Origin: Pseudomonas yangonensis
GTDB lineage: Bacteria; Pseudomonadota; Gammaproteobacteria; Pseudomonadales; Pseudomonadaceae
Direction: 5' to 3'
Assembly: GCF_009932725.1 (NCBI RefSeq)
Contig: NZ_BLJU01000012.1
Coordinates: 1 to 64,000 of the forward strand
DNA length: 64,000 nt
Below the pieces are notes generated by a model. The model did not search any database and was not told the DNA's origin. It was given only the letters and a program-made list of their open reading frames with translations. Position 1 is the stretch's first letter. Every line of letters begins with the position of its first letter. Positions 49,038 through 57,684 of this stretch are shown here, piece after piece. The position numbers and the translations under genes were made by a program.

Positions 49038-50540
49038 ATGAGCGACCAACAACTCGACCACAACGAACTGCAACAGGAAGAAAACAAGCTGATTGCCCAG
49101 CGCAAGGAAAAGCTTGCTGCCGTCCGTGAGCAGGGCATTGCCTTCCCCAACGATTTCCGCCGTGACAGCCTGTGCGCCGACCTGCAGAAACAGTACGAGG
49201 GCAAGAGCAAGGAAGAGCTGGAGGCCGCTGCCATCCCGGTCAAGGTGGCCGGTCGTATCATGCTCAACCGTGGCGCCTTCATGGTGCTGCAGGACACCTC
49301 CGGGCGTCTGCAGGTCTATGTCAACCGCAAGACCCTGCCGGCCGAGCAACTGGAAGCGGTCAAGCACTTCGACCTGGGCGACATCATCGCTGCCGAGGGC
49401 ACGCTGGCTCGTTCCGGCAAGGGCGACCTGTACGTCGACATGCACAACGTGCGTCTGCTGACCAAGTCGCTGCGCCCGCTGCCGGACAAGCACCATGGCC
49501 TGACCGACACCGAGCAGCGCTACCGCCAGCGTTACGTCGACCTGATCGTCAACGAAGAAGTGCGCCACACCTTCCGCGTGCGCTCGCAGGTGATCGCGCA
49601 TATCCGTCGTTTCCTCAACGAGCGCGGTTTCCTCGAAGTGGAAACCCCGATGCTGCAGACCATCCCCGGCGGCGCGGCGGCCAAACCGTTCGAGACTCAC
49701 CACAACGCGCTGGACATGGCCATGTTCCTGCGTATCGCCCCGGAGCTGTACCTCAAGCGTCTGGTGGTCGGTGGCTTCGAGAAAGTCTTCGAGATAAACC
49801 GCAACTTCCGTAACGAAGGCGTTTCGACCCGGCACAACCCCGAGTTCACCATGCTCGAGTTCTACCAGGCCTACGCCGACTACCGCGACAACATGGACCT
49901 GACCGAGGAGCTGTTCCGCGAACTGGCCCTGGCCGTGCTGGGCAGCACCGACGTGCCCTACGGCGACAAGGTGTTCCACTTCGGCGAGCCGTTCGTGCGC
50001 CTGTCTGTGTACGACTCGATCCTCAAGTACAACCCGGACATCACCGAGGCTGACCTGAACGACGTCGACAAGGCCCGCGCCATCGCCAAGAAGGCCGGCG
50101 CCAAGGTGCTCGGCCACGAAGGTCTGGGCAAGCTGCAGGTGATGATTTTCGAGGAACTGGTGGAGAGCAAGCTGGAGCAGCCGCACTTCATCACCGAGTA
50201 TCCGTTCGAGGTCTCGCCGCTGGCCCGTCGCAATGACCAGAACCCCAACGTCACCGACCGCTTCGAGCTGTTCATCGGTGGCCGCGAGATCGCCAACGCC
50301 TACTCCGAGCTCAACGACGCCGAGGATCAGGCCGAGCGCTTCCTCGCCCAGGTGGCCGAGAAGGATGCCGGTGACGACGAGGCCATGCACTACGACGCCG
50401 ACTTCGTGCGCGCCCTGGAGTACGGCATGCCGCCCACCGCCGGTGAAGGCATCGGCATCGACCGCCTGGTGATGCTGCTGACCAACTCGCCGTCGATCCG
50501 CGACGTCATCCTGTTCCCGCACATGCGCCCGCAGGCCTGA
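49038..50540 (+). CDS. lysS: Lysyl-tRNA synthetase (class II)
   Basis: Charges tRNA-Lys. The 500-residue protein has an N-terminal OB-fold anticodon-binding domain (about 60-150), and a class II catalytic domain with motif 1 ([21 protein letters not shown]), motif 2 ([20 protein letters not shown]) and motif 3 ([15 protein letters not shown]). Follows prfB by 80 bp, the conserved pairing. A strong terminator follows. Confidence 0.97.
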   Translation: MSDQQLDHNELQQEENKLIAQRKEKLAAVREQGIAFPNDFRRDSLCADLQKQYEGKSKEELEAAAIPVKVAGRIMLNRGAFMVLQDTSGRLQVYVNRKTLPAEQLEAVKHFDLGDIIAAEGTLARSGKGDLYVDMHNVRLLTKSLRPLPDKHHGLTDTEQRYRQRYVDLIVNEEVRHTFRVRSQVIAHIRRFLNERGFLEVETPMLQTIPGGAAAKPFETHHNALDMAMFLRIAPELYLKRLVVGGFEKVFEINRNFRNEGVSTRHNPEFTMLEFYQAYADYRDNMDLTEELFRELALAVLGSTDVPYGDKVFHFGEPFVRLSVYDSILKYNPDITEADLNDVDKARAIAKKAGAKVLGHEGLGKLQVMIFEELVESKLEQPHFITEYPFEVSPLARRNDQNPNVTDRFELFIGGREIANAYSELNDAEDQAERFLAQVAEKDAGDDEAMHYDADFVRALEYGMPPTAGEGIGIDRLVMLLTNSPSIRDVILFPHMRPQA

Positions 50541-50551
50541 CGGCAATACGG

Positions 50552-50576
50552 AAAGCCGCCCTCGGGCGGCTTTTTT
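50552..50576 (+). terminator. Rho-independent terminator after lysS
   Basis: AAAGCCGCC and GGCGGCTTTTTT form a GC-rich stem with a four-base loop and T6 tail. Confidence 0.93.
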
Positions 50577-50706
50577 CTGTCTGTGACTCCGGCATTCGGG
50601 GTGCTTTCTCCGGGTGGCGGGCTGGCAAGCGAAACGCGGCCTTTTGGTTGCCTGTCCAACCCATTACTCTCCTTGCCACAACCAGAGCGTAGAGGAACGA
50701 TCTACC

Positions 50707-51420
50707 GTGAGCTCCGTACCTGCGTCCCCGAAAGCCTCCCATGCTGCCAATGCCGTTGCCGAAAGCGTCCAGTACCAGGGCCGCAAGGCCAGTCGCCAGG
50801 GCAGCGAGCAGCGCCGCCAGGCGATTCTCGATGCCGCCATGCGCATCGTCGTGCGTGAGGGCGTACGCGCCGTGCGCCATCGTGCGGTAGCCGCCGAGGC
50901 GCAGGTGCCATTGTCGGCCACGACCTACTATTTCAAGGACATCGATGACCTGATCACCGATACCTTTGCCCAGTTCGTCGAGCGCAGCGCTGCGCAGATG
51001 GCGGCTTTCTGGGCCAGTACCCAGGGTACGCTGGAGGAGATGGTCGGGCGCCTGGATGGCAGCGAGCAGGCACGCCGGCAACTGGCCGAGGAAATCGCCG
51101 AGCTGGCGGTGCAGTACGTGCAGCGCCAGTTGCGCGAGCGCCGCGATCATCTGATCGCCGAACAGGCGTTCCAGCAGGAGGCGCTGCTCAATCCGCGTCT
51201 GCGTGAGCTGGTGCGGGCCCATCGGCAGATTCTGCAGCAGGGTGTGACCCACTTCTTCGAAGTGCTTGGCTCGCGCCAGCCCGAGCAGGATGCCGTGCTG
51301 TTGACGGCCACCATCGTGCGGATGGAGTATCAGGGCCTGCTGGACGGCGTGGATCATCTGGACAGCCAGGGAATGCTGGCCATCCTTAAGCGTTACATGA
51401 ATCTGGTTCTGGGGCTGTAA
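50707..51420 (+). CDS. TetR-family transcriptional regulator
   Basis: A 237-residue regulator. After a polar N-terminal extension of about 30 residues, the TetR helix-turn-helix is clear (RRQAILDAAMRIVVREGVRA, then HRAVAAEAQVPLSATTYYFK, about residues 36-80). The ligand domain is unassigned. The GTG start is preceded by AGAGGA at about 11 bases. It heads a co-directional run of lipoprotein, DUF1704, AIM24-like, hydrolase and small membrane genes, which it may control (inference); no palindromic operator was identified. Confidence 0.87.
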   Translation: MSSVPASPKASHAANAVAESVQYQGRKASRQGSEQRRQAILDAAMRIVVREGVRAVRHRAVAAEAQVPLSATTYYFKDIDDLITDTFAQFVERSAAQMAAFWASTQGTLEEMVGRLDGSEQARRQLAEEIAELAVQYVQRQLRERRDHLIAEQAFQQEALLNPRLRELVRAHRQILQQGVTHFFEVLGSRQPEQDAVLLTATIVRMEYQGLLDGVDHLDSQGMLAILKRYMNLVLGL

Positions 51421-51462
51421 GCGTCGATCATCGGGTCGAACGGCCTGCACAAGGAGAGCGTA

Positions 51463-52014
51463 ATGAAAGCCTGGCGCGTAATGGTCGCCCTGTCCTTCCT
51501 GCTATTGAGTGGTTGCCTGGTCACCTTCAAGGACCCGATCCCGGCCAACGAGGCCGCGCCCATCCCGCTGTTGGGCGAGTGGACCCGGCAGGACGAGTGG
51601 GGTGATCAGCTGTATCTGGAGATCACCCGCGCCGGCTCCAACCTCTATGAAGCGCGTATCTACGAAGGCAGCCCGGATAACGTGAGCAGCCTCGAAGAGT
51701 TCGGCTTTACCGTCGCCCACCATGGCCGCCGCTGGTATCTCTCGGCCGGCCTGCCGAAAAGCCTGGGTGCCAACTTTGCCATCGCCGGTTTCGAATTGAC
51801 CCGTGACAACGAACTGGTGGTGTACAACCTCGATACCGAGCGCATCCTGCAGGACATGGACAAGGGCCTGCTGGAGGGGCAGACCGTCGCCATGCCCGAA
51901 GCTGACGGTGCACTGATCACCAGCCCGCTGGACAAGGTGTTCGCCTACCTCGACGACCCGGCCAATGCCGATCTGTTCGTCGAAGTCGCGCGTTACCAGC
52001 GAGTGGCCGAATAG
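51463..52014 (+). CDS. Predicted lipoprotein, unknown function
   Basis: A 183-residue protein with a lipoprotein signal (MVALSFLLLSGC, lipobox Cys18). The mature part is beta-rich (LGEWTRQDEWGDQLYLEIT, RRWYLSAGLPKS). Residues after Cys (LVT) contain no Asp at +2, suggesting outer-membrane sorting. AAGGAGA precedes the ATG. Eight bp separate it from the DUF1704 gene. Confidence 0.82.
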   Translation: MKAWRVMVALSFLLLSGCLVTFKDPIPANEAAPIPLLGEWTRQDEWGDQLYLEITRAGSNLYEARIYEGSPDNVSSLEEFGFTVAHHGRRWYLSAGLPKSLGANFAIAGFELTRDNELVVYNLDTERILQDMDKGLLEGQTVAMPEADGALITSPLDKVFAYLDDPANADLFVEVARYQRVAE

Positions 52015-52022
52015 GAATCGCA

Positions 52023-53312
52023 ATGAACAGCCAGCAAAAACTGGACGACTATCAACTCTGCATTCGCGCCCTTAGCGACCGTATCGTTGAGGCGCAGACC
52101 CCCATCCGCGTGCTCGATGCGGTGAAGTGGGACGACGGCATCCGCGATGGCTTTCTCAAGGCCAAGGGCAAGCAGCCGCCGGCGGTGGACCGCGACTACT
52201 ACCTGAGCCGGCCGCTGGCCTTCGATGCCGCGGCGAAGAAGCTGGAATTCCAGAACATCGAGCGCGACATCACCCGCCAGCTCGGCCAGTTCAACCCGGT
52301 CGGGCAGATCATGCGGCGCATGTGCAAGGAATACCGCATGGTCATCCGCATGCTCGAAGCACGCGGCACCGAGGATTTCGGCCTGATCAGTCAGGAGCTC
52401 TATGGCGCGGCTTCCGACGCCTTCCACGCCGGTGACCCGACTCTGGCCGATCTTGGCCTGATGCTTTCGGACTACCTCAACAACATCGCCGCACGTGGCG
52501 ATCTGGAAGACGAGCCCAAGGTGCTTGGCGCCACCGACGCGGTGAATATCCTGCAGCAGCGCCTGGCGGGCGTGTTCGGCGACGACACCATTCGCGTGTT
52601 CGAGTCCGACGGCATCCTCGCCGACGCCGCGGCCGGTGCCGATTACATCAAGATTCGCAGCGATGCGCGCTTCAATGAACGCGACGTCAAAGCGCTGGAA
52701 GTGCACGAGGGTCTGGTGCACGTGGGTACCACGCTCAATGGTCTGAACCAGCCGATCTGTACCTTCCTGGCCAAGGGCCCGCCCTCGTCGACCGTGACCC
52801 AGGAAGGCCTGGCGATCCTCATGGAGGTGATCGCCTTCGCCTCGTACCCGACGCGTCTGCGCAAGCTGACCAACCGCACCCGTGCCATCCACATGGCCGA
52901 GGAGGGCGCGGATTTTCTCGAGGTCTTCGAATTCTTCCGCGAGCAGGGCTATGGGCTGGAGGGCGGCTACAGCAATGCCAGCCGGGTGTTCCGCGGCTCC
53001 TTGCCGAATGGCCTGCCGTTCACCAAGGACCTGTCGTACCTGAAGGGTTTCATCCTGATCTACAACTACATCCAGCTGGCGGTGCGCAAGGGCAAGCTGG
53101 AGCAGATTCCGCTGCTGTTCTGTGGCAAGACCACGCTGGAAGACATGCGCACCCTGCGCAAACTGGTGGACGAGGGCCTGGTGCTGCCGCCCAAGTACCT
53201 GCCGCCGCAGTTCCAGGACATGAACGCGCTGTCAGCCTGGATGTGTTTCTCCAACTTCCTCAATCACCTGAGCCTGGACCGCATCGAGGCGGACTACGCC
53301 AATATTCTCTAG
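52023..53312 (+). CDS. DUF1704 (QEGLA-motif) putative zinc metallopeptidase
   Basis: A 429-residue protein of the family annotated as flavohaemoglobin expression-modulating QEGLA-motif protein (DUF1704). Visible are HEGLVH (His228, Glu229, His233), an HExxxH zinc-peptidase motif, and TQEGLA with Glu261, which could be the third metal ligand. The eukaryotic DUF1704 relative MATCAP is a tubulin carboxypeptidase with the same layout. No signal peptide, so cytoplasmic. The bacterial substrate is unknown. AGGAA precedes the ATG. Cotranscription with the upstream lipoprotein gene is likely. Confidence 0.85.
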   Translation: MNSQQKLDDYQLCIRALSDRIVEAQTPIRVLDAVKWDDGIRDGFLKAKGKQPPAVDRDYYLSRPLAFDAAAKKLEFQNIERDITRQLGQFNPVGQIMRRMCKEYRMVIRMLEARGTEDFGLISQELYGAASDAFHAGDPTLADLGLMLSDYLNNIAARGDLEDEPKVLGATDAVNILQQRLAGVFGDDTIRVFESDGILADAAAGADYIKIRSDARFNERDVKALEVHEGLVHVGTTLNGLNQPICTFLAKGPPSSTVTQEGLAILMEVIAFASYPTRLRKLTNRTRAIHMAEEGADFLEVFEFFREQGYGLEGGYSNASRVFRGSLPNGLPFTKDLSYLKGFILIYNYIQLAVRKGKLEQIPLLFCGKTTLEDMRTLRKLVDEGLVLPPKYLPPQFQDMNALSAWMCFSNFLNHLSLDRIEADYANIL

Positions 53313-53331
53313 CGGCAGCAGGCGGCAAGGT

Positions 53332-53352
53332 GTAGCCCGGATGAAATCCGGG
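53332..53352. repeat. Single REP-like unit, GTAGCCCGGAT type
   Basis: GTAGCCCGGATGAAATCCGG, an internal palindrome like those at 6795-6856 and 42031-42050. An ATG within it begins a spurious extension of the next gene. Confidence 0.85.
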
Positions 53353-53370
53353 AATTGCGGAGAGCAAAAC

Positions 53371-54117
53371 GTGGCAAGCCATCAACTCGAATACGAAATC
53401 CTCGGTGCATCGGCGCAATCGGTGGAAATCATCCTCGACCCCGGCGAGACGGTGATCGCCGAGGCCGGGGCGATGAACTACATGACCGACGGTGTGCGCT
53501 TCGAAACGCGCATGGGCGATGGTTCGTCCAGTGGTCTGCTGGGCAAGCTGTGGAGCGTCGGCAAGCGCATGCTCACTGGCGAGTCGCTGTTCATGACCCA
53601 CTTCAGCAACGCCGGCAAGCGCCAGGCAAGGGTCGCCTTCGCTGCGCCTTATCCGGGCACGGTTGTGCCCATCGATCTGGCGAAGATCGGCGGCCGGTTG
53701 GTCTGCCAGAAAGATGCCTTTCTCTGTGCCGCTCATGGCACCAGCATCGGCATCAGTTTCGCCAAGCGCCTGGGGGCGGGCTTTTTCGGTGGCGAGGGCT
53801 TCATCCTGCAGAAGCTCGAAGGCGATGGCCTGGCCTTCGTGCATGCCGGCGGCACGGTAATCCGCAAGGAACTGAACAACGAAACCCTGCGCCTGGACAC
53901 CGGCTGCCTGGTGGCCTTCAGCAGCGGCATCGACTACGACATCGCCCTGGCCGGCGGGCTGAAAAGCATGCTGTTCGGCGGCGAAGGGATCCTGCTGACT
54001 ACGCTCAAGGGCACCGGTACGGTTTGGATTCAGAGCCTGCCGTTCTCGCGTCTGGCGGAGCGCGTCTATGCGGCGACCGTACAGGCGCGCGAAGAGGTGC
54101 GTGCCGGTGGCAAGTAG
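53371..54117 (+). CDS. TIGR00266/AIM24 family protein
   Basis: A 248-residue beta-rich protein of the AIM24/TIGR00266 family ([69 protein letters not shown]), a tandem beta-helix-like fold. Bacterial members have no settled function. The GTG at 53371 follows GCGGAGA; an upstream ATG lies inside a REP repeat and is rejected. The end overlaps the next gene by 11 bp. Confidence 0.87.
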   Translation: MASHQLEYEILGASAQSVEIILDPGETVIAEAGAMNYMTDGVRFETRMGDGSSSGLLGKLWSVGKRMLTGESLFMTHFSNAGKRQARVAFAAPYPGTVVPIDLAKIGGRLVCQKDAFLCAAHGTSIGISFAKRLGAGFFGGEGFILQKLEGDGLAFVHAGGTVIRKELNNETLRLDTGCLVAFSSGIDYDIALAGGLKSMLFGGEGILLTTLKGTGTVWIQSLPFSRLAERVYAATVQAREEVRAGGK

Positions 54118-55000
54118 CCTAAGGACGCTGGCGTTTGTGCTGGCCAGCCTGTGGCTGGCCGGTTGCAGCGCTCTGCTGTTCTATCCCGAGCCGGGGCTGC
54201 CGCTCACCCCGGAGCGTGCCGGCCTGGAGTACCGCGACATCGAACTGCTTGCCGCCGATGGCACCCGGCTGCACGCCTGGTGGTTGCCGGCCAGGTCTGG
54301 TGTTGCGGTAAAGGGCACGGTGCTGCACCTGCACGGCAATGGCGGCAACCTGGCCTGGCACCTGGGCGGAGTGCACTGGCTGCCGGAGCAGGGCTACCAG
54401 GTGCTGATGCTGGATTACCGTGGCTATGGTCTATCCGAGGGCAAGCCACGTTTGCCCGAGGTCTATCAGGATATCGACGCGGCTTTCACCTGGCTCGACC
54501 AGGCGCCGCAGGTCAGGGGCAAGCCGCTGTTCCTGCTGGGGCAGAGTCTTGGCGGTGCCCTCGGTGTGCATTACCTGGCGCAGCAACCCGAGCGCCAGTC
54601 GAGCTTGCAGGCCATCGCGCTCGATGGTGTGCCGGCAAGCTACCGCGACGTCGGCCGCTACGCGCTGAGCAAAAGCTGGCTGACCTGGCCGTTGCAGGTG
54701 CCGCTGTCCTGGCTGGTGCCGGACGGCGACAGCGCGATTCACAGCATCGATCGAATCCAGGGCACGCCCTTGCTGATCTATCACAGTGTTGACGATACGA
54801 TCGTGCCGCTTTCCAATGGCCAGCGTTTGTATCAAGCTGCGCACCCGCCACGCGCCTTTCAGGCGACCCGTGGCCCGCACGTGCAAACCTTCGCCGAGCC
54901 CGCCTGGCGTCAATCGCTGCTGGCATTCCTCGCCGCGCCGCAGGCATACGTCGAACGGTCGGGGCCGGCTACCGAATCCGCAACAGAGAGTCCGCAATGA
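54107..55000 (+). CDS. Lipoprotein alpha/beta hydrolase
   Basis: A 297-residue alpha/beta hydrolase anchored by a lipoprotein signal (SLWLAGC, Cys18). Visible are the oxyanion region HLHGNGGN, the nucleophile elbow GQSLGG, an Asp in [10 protein letters not shown] and a C-terminal His in RGPHVQTF. Resembles the YfhR/BEM46 group; the substrate is unknown. GTG start at 54107 with GAAGAGG 9 bases upstream; another in-frame GTG lies at 54101. Overlaps both neighbours (11 bp upstream, 4 bp downstream), indicating coupling. Confidence 0.87.
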   Translation: MASSLRTLAFVLASLWLAGCSALLFYPEPGLPLTPERAGLEYRDIELLAADGTRLHAWWLPARSGVAVKGTVLHLHGNGGNLAWHLGGVHWLPEQGYQVLMLDYRGYGLSEGKPRLPEVYQDIDAAFTWLDQAPQVRGKPLFLLGQSLGGALGVHYLAQQPERQSSLQAIALDGVPASYRDVGRYALSKSWLTWPLQVPLSWLVPDGDSAIHSIDRIQGTPLLIYHSVDDTIVPLSNGQRLYQAAHPPRAFQATRGPHVQTFAEPAWRQSLLAFLAAPQAYVERSGPATESATESPQ

Positions 55001-55320
55001 CCGAACGCAATCCCATCCCTCTGATCCTCACGGGTGTCGCCAGCATCGTCGGCACCATCGGCGTGCTCTGGTACTACGGCTATGTGCATTTCGCCAAACC
55101 GGAAGATGCCCTGCTGCTGTCCGATTTCACCATGCTCAAGACCATCCCCGGCGAGGACTACAAGGTTTCGCTGAAGCCGGCCAACCAGGTGGCGCAGTGC
55201 ATCGACGGCGTGCTGGTGCTGTTCGACCTGCAGCAGAAAGGGCTGACCGGCGTGCTGGTGGATAACAAGAAGCAGGCCGTGCGTTGCATGGGGCAAGAGA
55301 CTCCGGCGCTGGAGCAGTAA
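54997..55320 (+). CDS. Small membrane-anchored protein, unknown function
   Basis: A 107-residue protein with one N-terminal membrane helix (about 8-27) and a periplasmic or cytoplasmic domain with two cysteines (VAQCIDG, AVRCMGQ). The ATG overlaps the hydrolase stop (ATGA). Not recognised. Last gene of the TetR-led run. Confidence 0.75.
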   Translation: MTERNPIPLILTGVASIVGTIGVLWYYGYVHFAKPEDALLLSDFTMLKTIPGEDYKVSLKPANQVAQCIDGVLVLFDLQQKGLTGVLVDNKKQAVRCMGQETPALEQ

Positions 55321-55335
55321 GCTCAGGCGTCCAAA

Positions 55336-55506
55336 AAGAAACCCGCCATCACAGGCTGTGTGAAAACTACTGCGCTCGGCCATGCTGCGTTAAAAAACGG
55401 CTCAAAATGCTCATTTACAGCTCGTAAACTGCGCTTTTTCGCCGTTTTTTGCCTTGCCTGACCTTCGCTCGCTACGTTTTCACACGGTCTGATAGGCGGG
55501 TTTCTT
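55336..55506. terminator. Terminator stem interrupted by a hairpin repeat
   Basis: AAGAAACCCGCC (55336-55347) and GGCGGGTTTCTT (55495-55506) are perfect reverse complements, the halves of a bidirectional terminator between convergent genes. The 147 bp between them contain a hairpin repeat element, which appears to have entered the terminator loop. Confidence 0.75.
55358..55485. repeat. Hairpin repeat element, copy 2 (128 bp)
   Basis: Terminal inverted repeats GTGTGAAAAC / GTTTTCACAC. The internal stem AAAAAACGGC (55392-55401) pairs with GCCGTTTTTT (55441-55450), and TTTAC/GTAAA is the inner stem. Core sequence (TGCTGCGTTAAAAA, TGCTCATTTACA, CGTAAACTGCGCTT) is shared with copy 1 at 22097-22238, but the end sequences differ and are self-complementary within each copy. 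Confidence 0.85.
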
Positions 55507-55522
55507 CATTACAACGCTGCGA

Positions 55523-56308
55523 TCAGGCGCCGGCAGAGGAGCGCGGAGCCACAGGCTGGTTGTCGTTGGAGATGGTCACCTCCACGCGACGGTTCTGCGC
55601 GCGACCGGAGTCGGTGGAGTTATCCGCAACCGGATACTCCTTGCCGTAGCCCTGAGCGACGATGCGCGTCGGCTCCACACCGGCACGGATCAATGCACGA
55701 CGCACGGACTCGGCGCGGCGCTCGGACAGGCCCTGGTTGTAGCTGGCCGAGCCGACGCTGTCGGTGTAACCCTCGACGATCACCTGGCGCTCCGGGTTTT
55801 CCTGGAGGAACCGCGCCAGCTGGGTGATGTTGGGCAGCGCGCTGCTCTTGAGTTCGGCCTTGTTGAAGTCGAACAGAACGTCACCGAAGGTCACCAGAGT
55901 GCCGCGCTCGGTCTGCTTGGCATTGAGGCTTTCCTGCAGCTTGCGGATCTGGGCGTCGCGTGCATCGAGCAGGGCCTGGGCACGCTGCGCCGAGCTGTTC
56001 TTCAATTCGGCTTCGGCGGTACGCAGGGCGATGGTCTGTTTGGCCACCTCTACGCGCTTGTTGGTCAGATAGGCCAGTTGGTCGACCTTCTTCTCGTCTT
56101 CCTTGTCCAGGTAGGCCTTGTCGGCCTTGTCCAGCCATTCCTTGGCTTCCTTGGTTTCCAGCGCGGCGACCTTGCTCGCCTGCGGATCGCTCTGCAACGA
56201 GGAGAAGTTGCTGCGCGCCGACTCCAGGTTGGCGTTGGGTTGGTGCGAGCAGGCGGCGAGGCCGACGCTCAGGGCCAGAAGGGCGGGGATCATCACGTGT
56301 TTACGCAT
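55523..56308 (-). CDS. lptF: OmpA-family outer-membrane lipoprotein (LptF-like)
   Basis: A 261-residue lipoprotein. The signal MRKHVMIPALLALSVGLAAC (lipobox Cys20) is followed by a helical region (about 25-135, coiled coil) and a C-terminal OmpA peptidoglycan-binding domain (about 145-250; TFGDVLFDFNKAEL, VEGYTDSVGS, YNQGLSERRAESV, NRRVEV). Very similar in layout to P. aeruginosa LptF (PA3692), linked to envelope stress survival and AlgU. AAAGG is 9 bases before the ATG at 56308; an ATG at 56317 is also possible. In tandem with the DUF4398 gene upstream. Confidence 0.88.
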   Translation of the reverse strand: MRKHVMIPALLALSVGLAACSHQPNANLESARSNFSSLQSDPQASKVAALETKEAKEWLDKADKAYLDKEDEKKVDQLAYLTNKRVEVAKQTIALRTAEAELKNSSAQRAQALLDARDAQIRKLQESLNAKQTERGTLVTFGDVLFDFNKAELKSSALPNITQLARFLQENPERQVIVEGYTDSVGSASYNQGLSERRAESVRRALIRAGVEPTRIVAQGYGKEYPVADNSTDSGRAQNRRVEVTISNDNQPVAPRSSAGA

Positions 56309-56355
56309 GGCGTTCATCCTTTGATCTGTCAGCGAATGGGTGGGTGGCACGTCGC

Positions 56356-56769
56356 TCACTGAGCGTTACGCATGCCTTCCTCACGCAGTTCCTGAACACC
56401 CTGGCGGGCGTCCTGCAGTGCTTGTTCGGCCTTGGCAGCCTGAGCCTTGCGTTCGGCGACTCGGGCATCCCATTCGGCCTGTTCGGCCAGGCGGCGGGCT
56501 TTCTCGTAGTCCTCGTCGTGCATGGCGATCTCGGCTTCTTTTAGCTTGTCTTGCGCGGCTTTCATTTCCACGGCCGCGAATTCGGTGCCACCAGCGCTGA
56601 TCGCCGCGTTCACGGCCGACTGCGTCACGGCGTACTGTTCGGTAGGCGGGTTACCGGCGCAGCCAGCGAGCACCAGGCTGCTGCCCAGTACCACGGCGGC
56701 CAGTTTGATTCCCTGCAGACGGTTGCGCGGGGCTTTCTCGATACGGGTCTTCATGGCGGCTAACTCCAT
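56356..56769 (-). CDS. DUF4398 lipoprotein
   Basis: A 137-residue protein with a lipoprotein signal (VVLGSSLVLAGC) and a helical DUF4398 domain (AVNAAISAGGTEFAAVEMKA, KLKEAEIAMHDEDYEKARRLAEQAEWDARVAERKA). Commonly paired with an OmpA-domain lipoprotein, as here; the pair probably forms one envelope module. Two starts are possible: 56769 with AGGAG, or 56754 (MKTRIEK) with GGAG. 47 bp separate it from the OmpA gene. Confidence 0.85.
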   Translation of the reverse strand: MELAAMKTRIEKAPRNRLQGIKLAAVVLGSSLVLAGCAGNPPTEQYAVTQSAVNAAISAGGTEFAAVEMKAAQDKLKEAEIAMHDEDYEKARRLAEQAEWDARVAERKAQAAKAEQALQDARQGVQELREEGMRNAQ

Positions 56770-57176
56770 TTGAAACACTCCTATGAATGACGATATCCGT
56801 GACAGCTTGCCCGCCGTGCTGCCCCCTGCCGAGGGTGATGGTGTTGCCACGGCGGCCTGCAATTTGGGACCTGAATATTTCTGAAATGGTTCAGAAAAAA
56901 TGACAGTGTGCTCACGATTCCGAGAATTTTATGTGGGCCAAGTAATTGATTTATCGAGTCTTTTAGTTCGGGCAGCAAAGCTGCGCGGACAGATCCACCA
57001 CCCTCGGCGCTAGCGAGTTCAGTGTGATTCGTCCAGGCAAGAAGCGGCGGGGGCAAGTGTTCGGATTAAGCCGAACAGCCCCGGGAGTTGTCGCGTAGAG
57101 GCATTCGGGTGATAGCGCCCTACAGACTAAGCGAGCGAACTTGAGCGGTATATCGAGCGAGTGCGACCCGCCAGCG
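56770..57176. other. Long intergenic region with a regulatory dyad
   Basis: 407 bp between two minus-strand genes. A perfect inverted repeat TTCTGAA-ATGG-TTCAGAA (56879-56896) lies in an AT-rich patch about 110-125 bp upstream of the DUF4398 gene and is a candidate operator. A TTCGG/CCGAA hairpin near 57059-57074 may end transcription from the upstream gene. I could not place a clear AlgU-type promoter. No convincing gene. Confidence 0.5.
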
Positions 57177-57521
57177 TCAGTGGCTGGTGCCCTTGGTCGA
57201 CTCGCTCAGCTCGCGCAGGTATTTGCGCGACAGCGCCAGGAAACGCGGAGTCGGACCGATGTCCTCATAGAGAGGATCGCCCTGTTCATCCAGCGCCACC
57301 ACCTTGTTGCCCTTTACATAGGGCAGGCTGGCCTCCAGTTCTTCCAGCGCCGCGCCGATCAGTTCGCCGAGCAATTCCTCGCTGTGATGCTTGGGATACA
57401 TCTCGGTAAGCGCCGCCAGGCGAGCAGCCGATTCGACATCCAGATGAATGTGATAGCGGGTCGGAGTCAGATGACCCTTGGCATTCTGTTCCCAGTGTTT
57501 TGCCAGTTCGCGAATTCTCAT
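57177..57521 (-). CDS. Conserved hypothetical protein upstream of ppc
   Basis: A 114-residue soluble protein I cannot assign to a function. The N-terminus [16 protein letters not shown] is basic, followed by [25 protein letters not shown] and an acidic helical [15 protein letters not shown], reminiscent of RHH-type or antitoxin-like folds, but too weak to call. GTAAGGAG precedes the ATG at 57521. Divergent from ppc, with a 163-bp gap. Confidence 0.75.
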   Translation of the reverse strand: MRIRELAKHWEQNAKGHLTPTRYHIHLDVESAARLAALTEMYPKHHSEELLGELIGAALEELEASLPYVKGNKVVALDEQGDPLYEDIGPTPRFLALSRKYLRELSESTKGTSH

Positions 57522-57684
57522 GTCGTCGCTCCTTACAGGGGTGCAGGCGATGCCGGTTGGACTCACTGCACCTGTCAACAAGCCTAGACCCAGCGCTCAA
57601 CCCCACCTTCGGGCGCGTCGCACCCTTGTAAGAAGTTGGCGCGCTGGGCACTCTGTTGACAATGGTCAGGAGAAGGAGTGCGAC

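Noticed and set aside
53341..53370. ATG start ten codons upstream for the AIM24-like gene
   Set aside because: It lies within a REP repeat and has no Shine-Dalgarno; the GTG at 53371 has one and gives the family N-terminus.
57477..57684. N-terminal extension of Ppc by 69 residues
   Set aside because: The extension is antisense to the start of the divergent gene, whereas the ATG at 57685 has a strong Shine-Dalgarno and gives the 878-residue family length.
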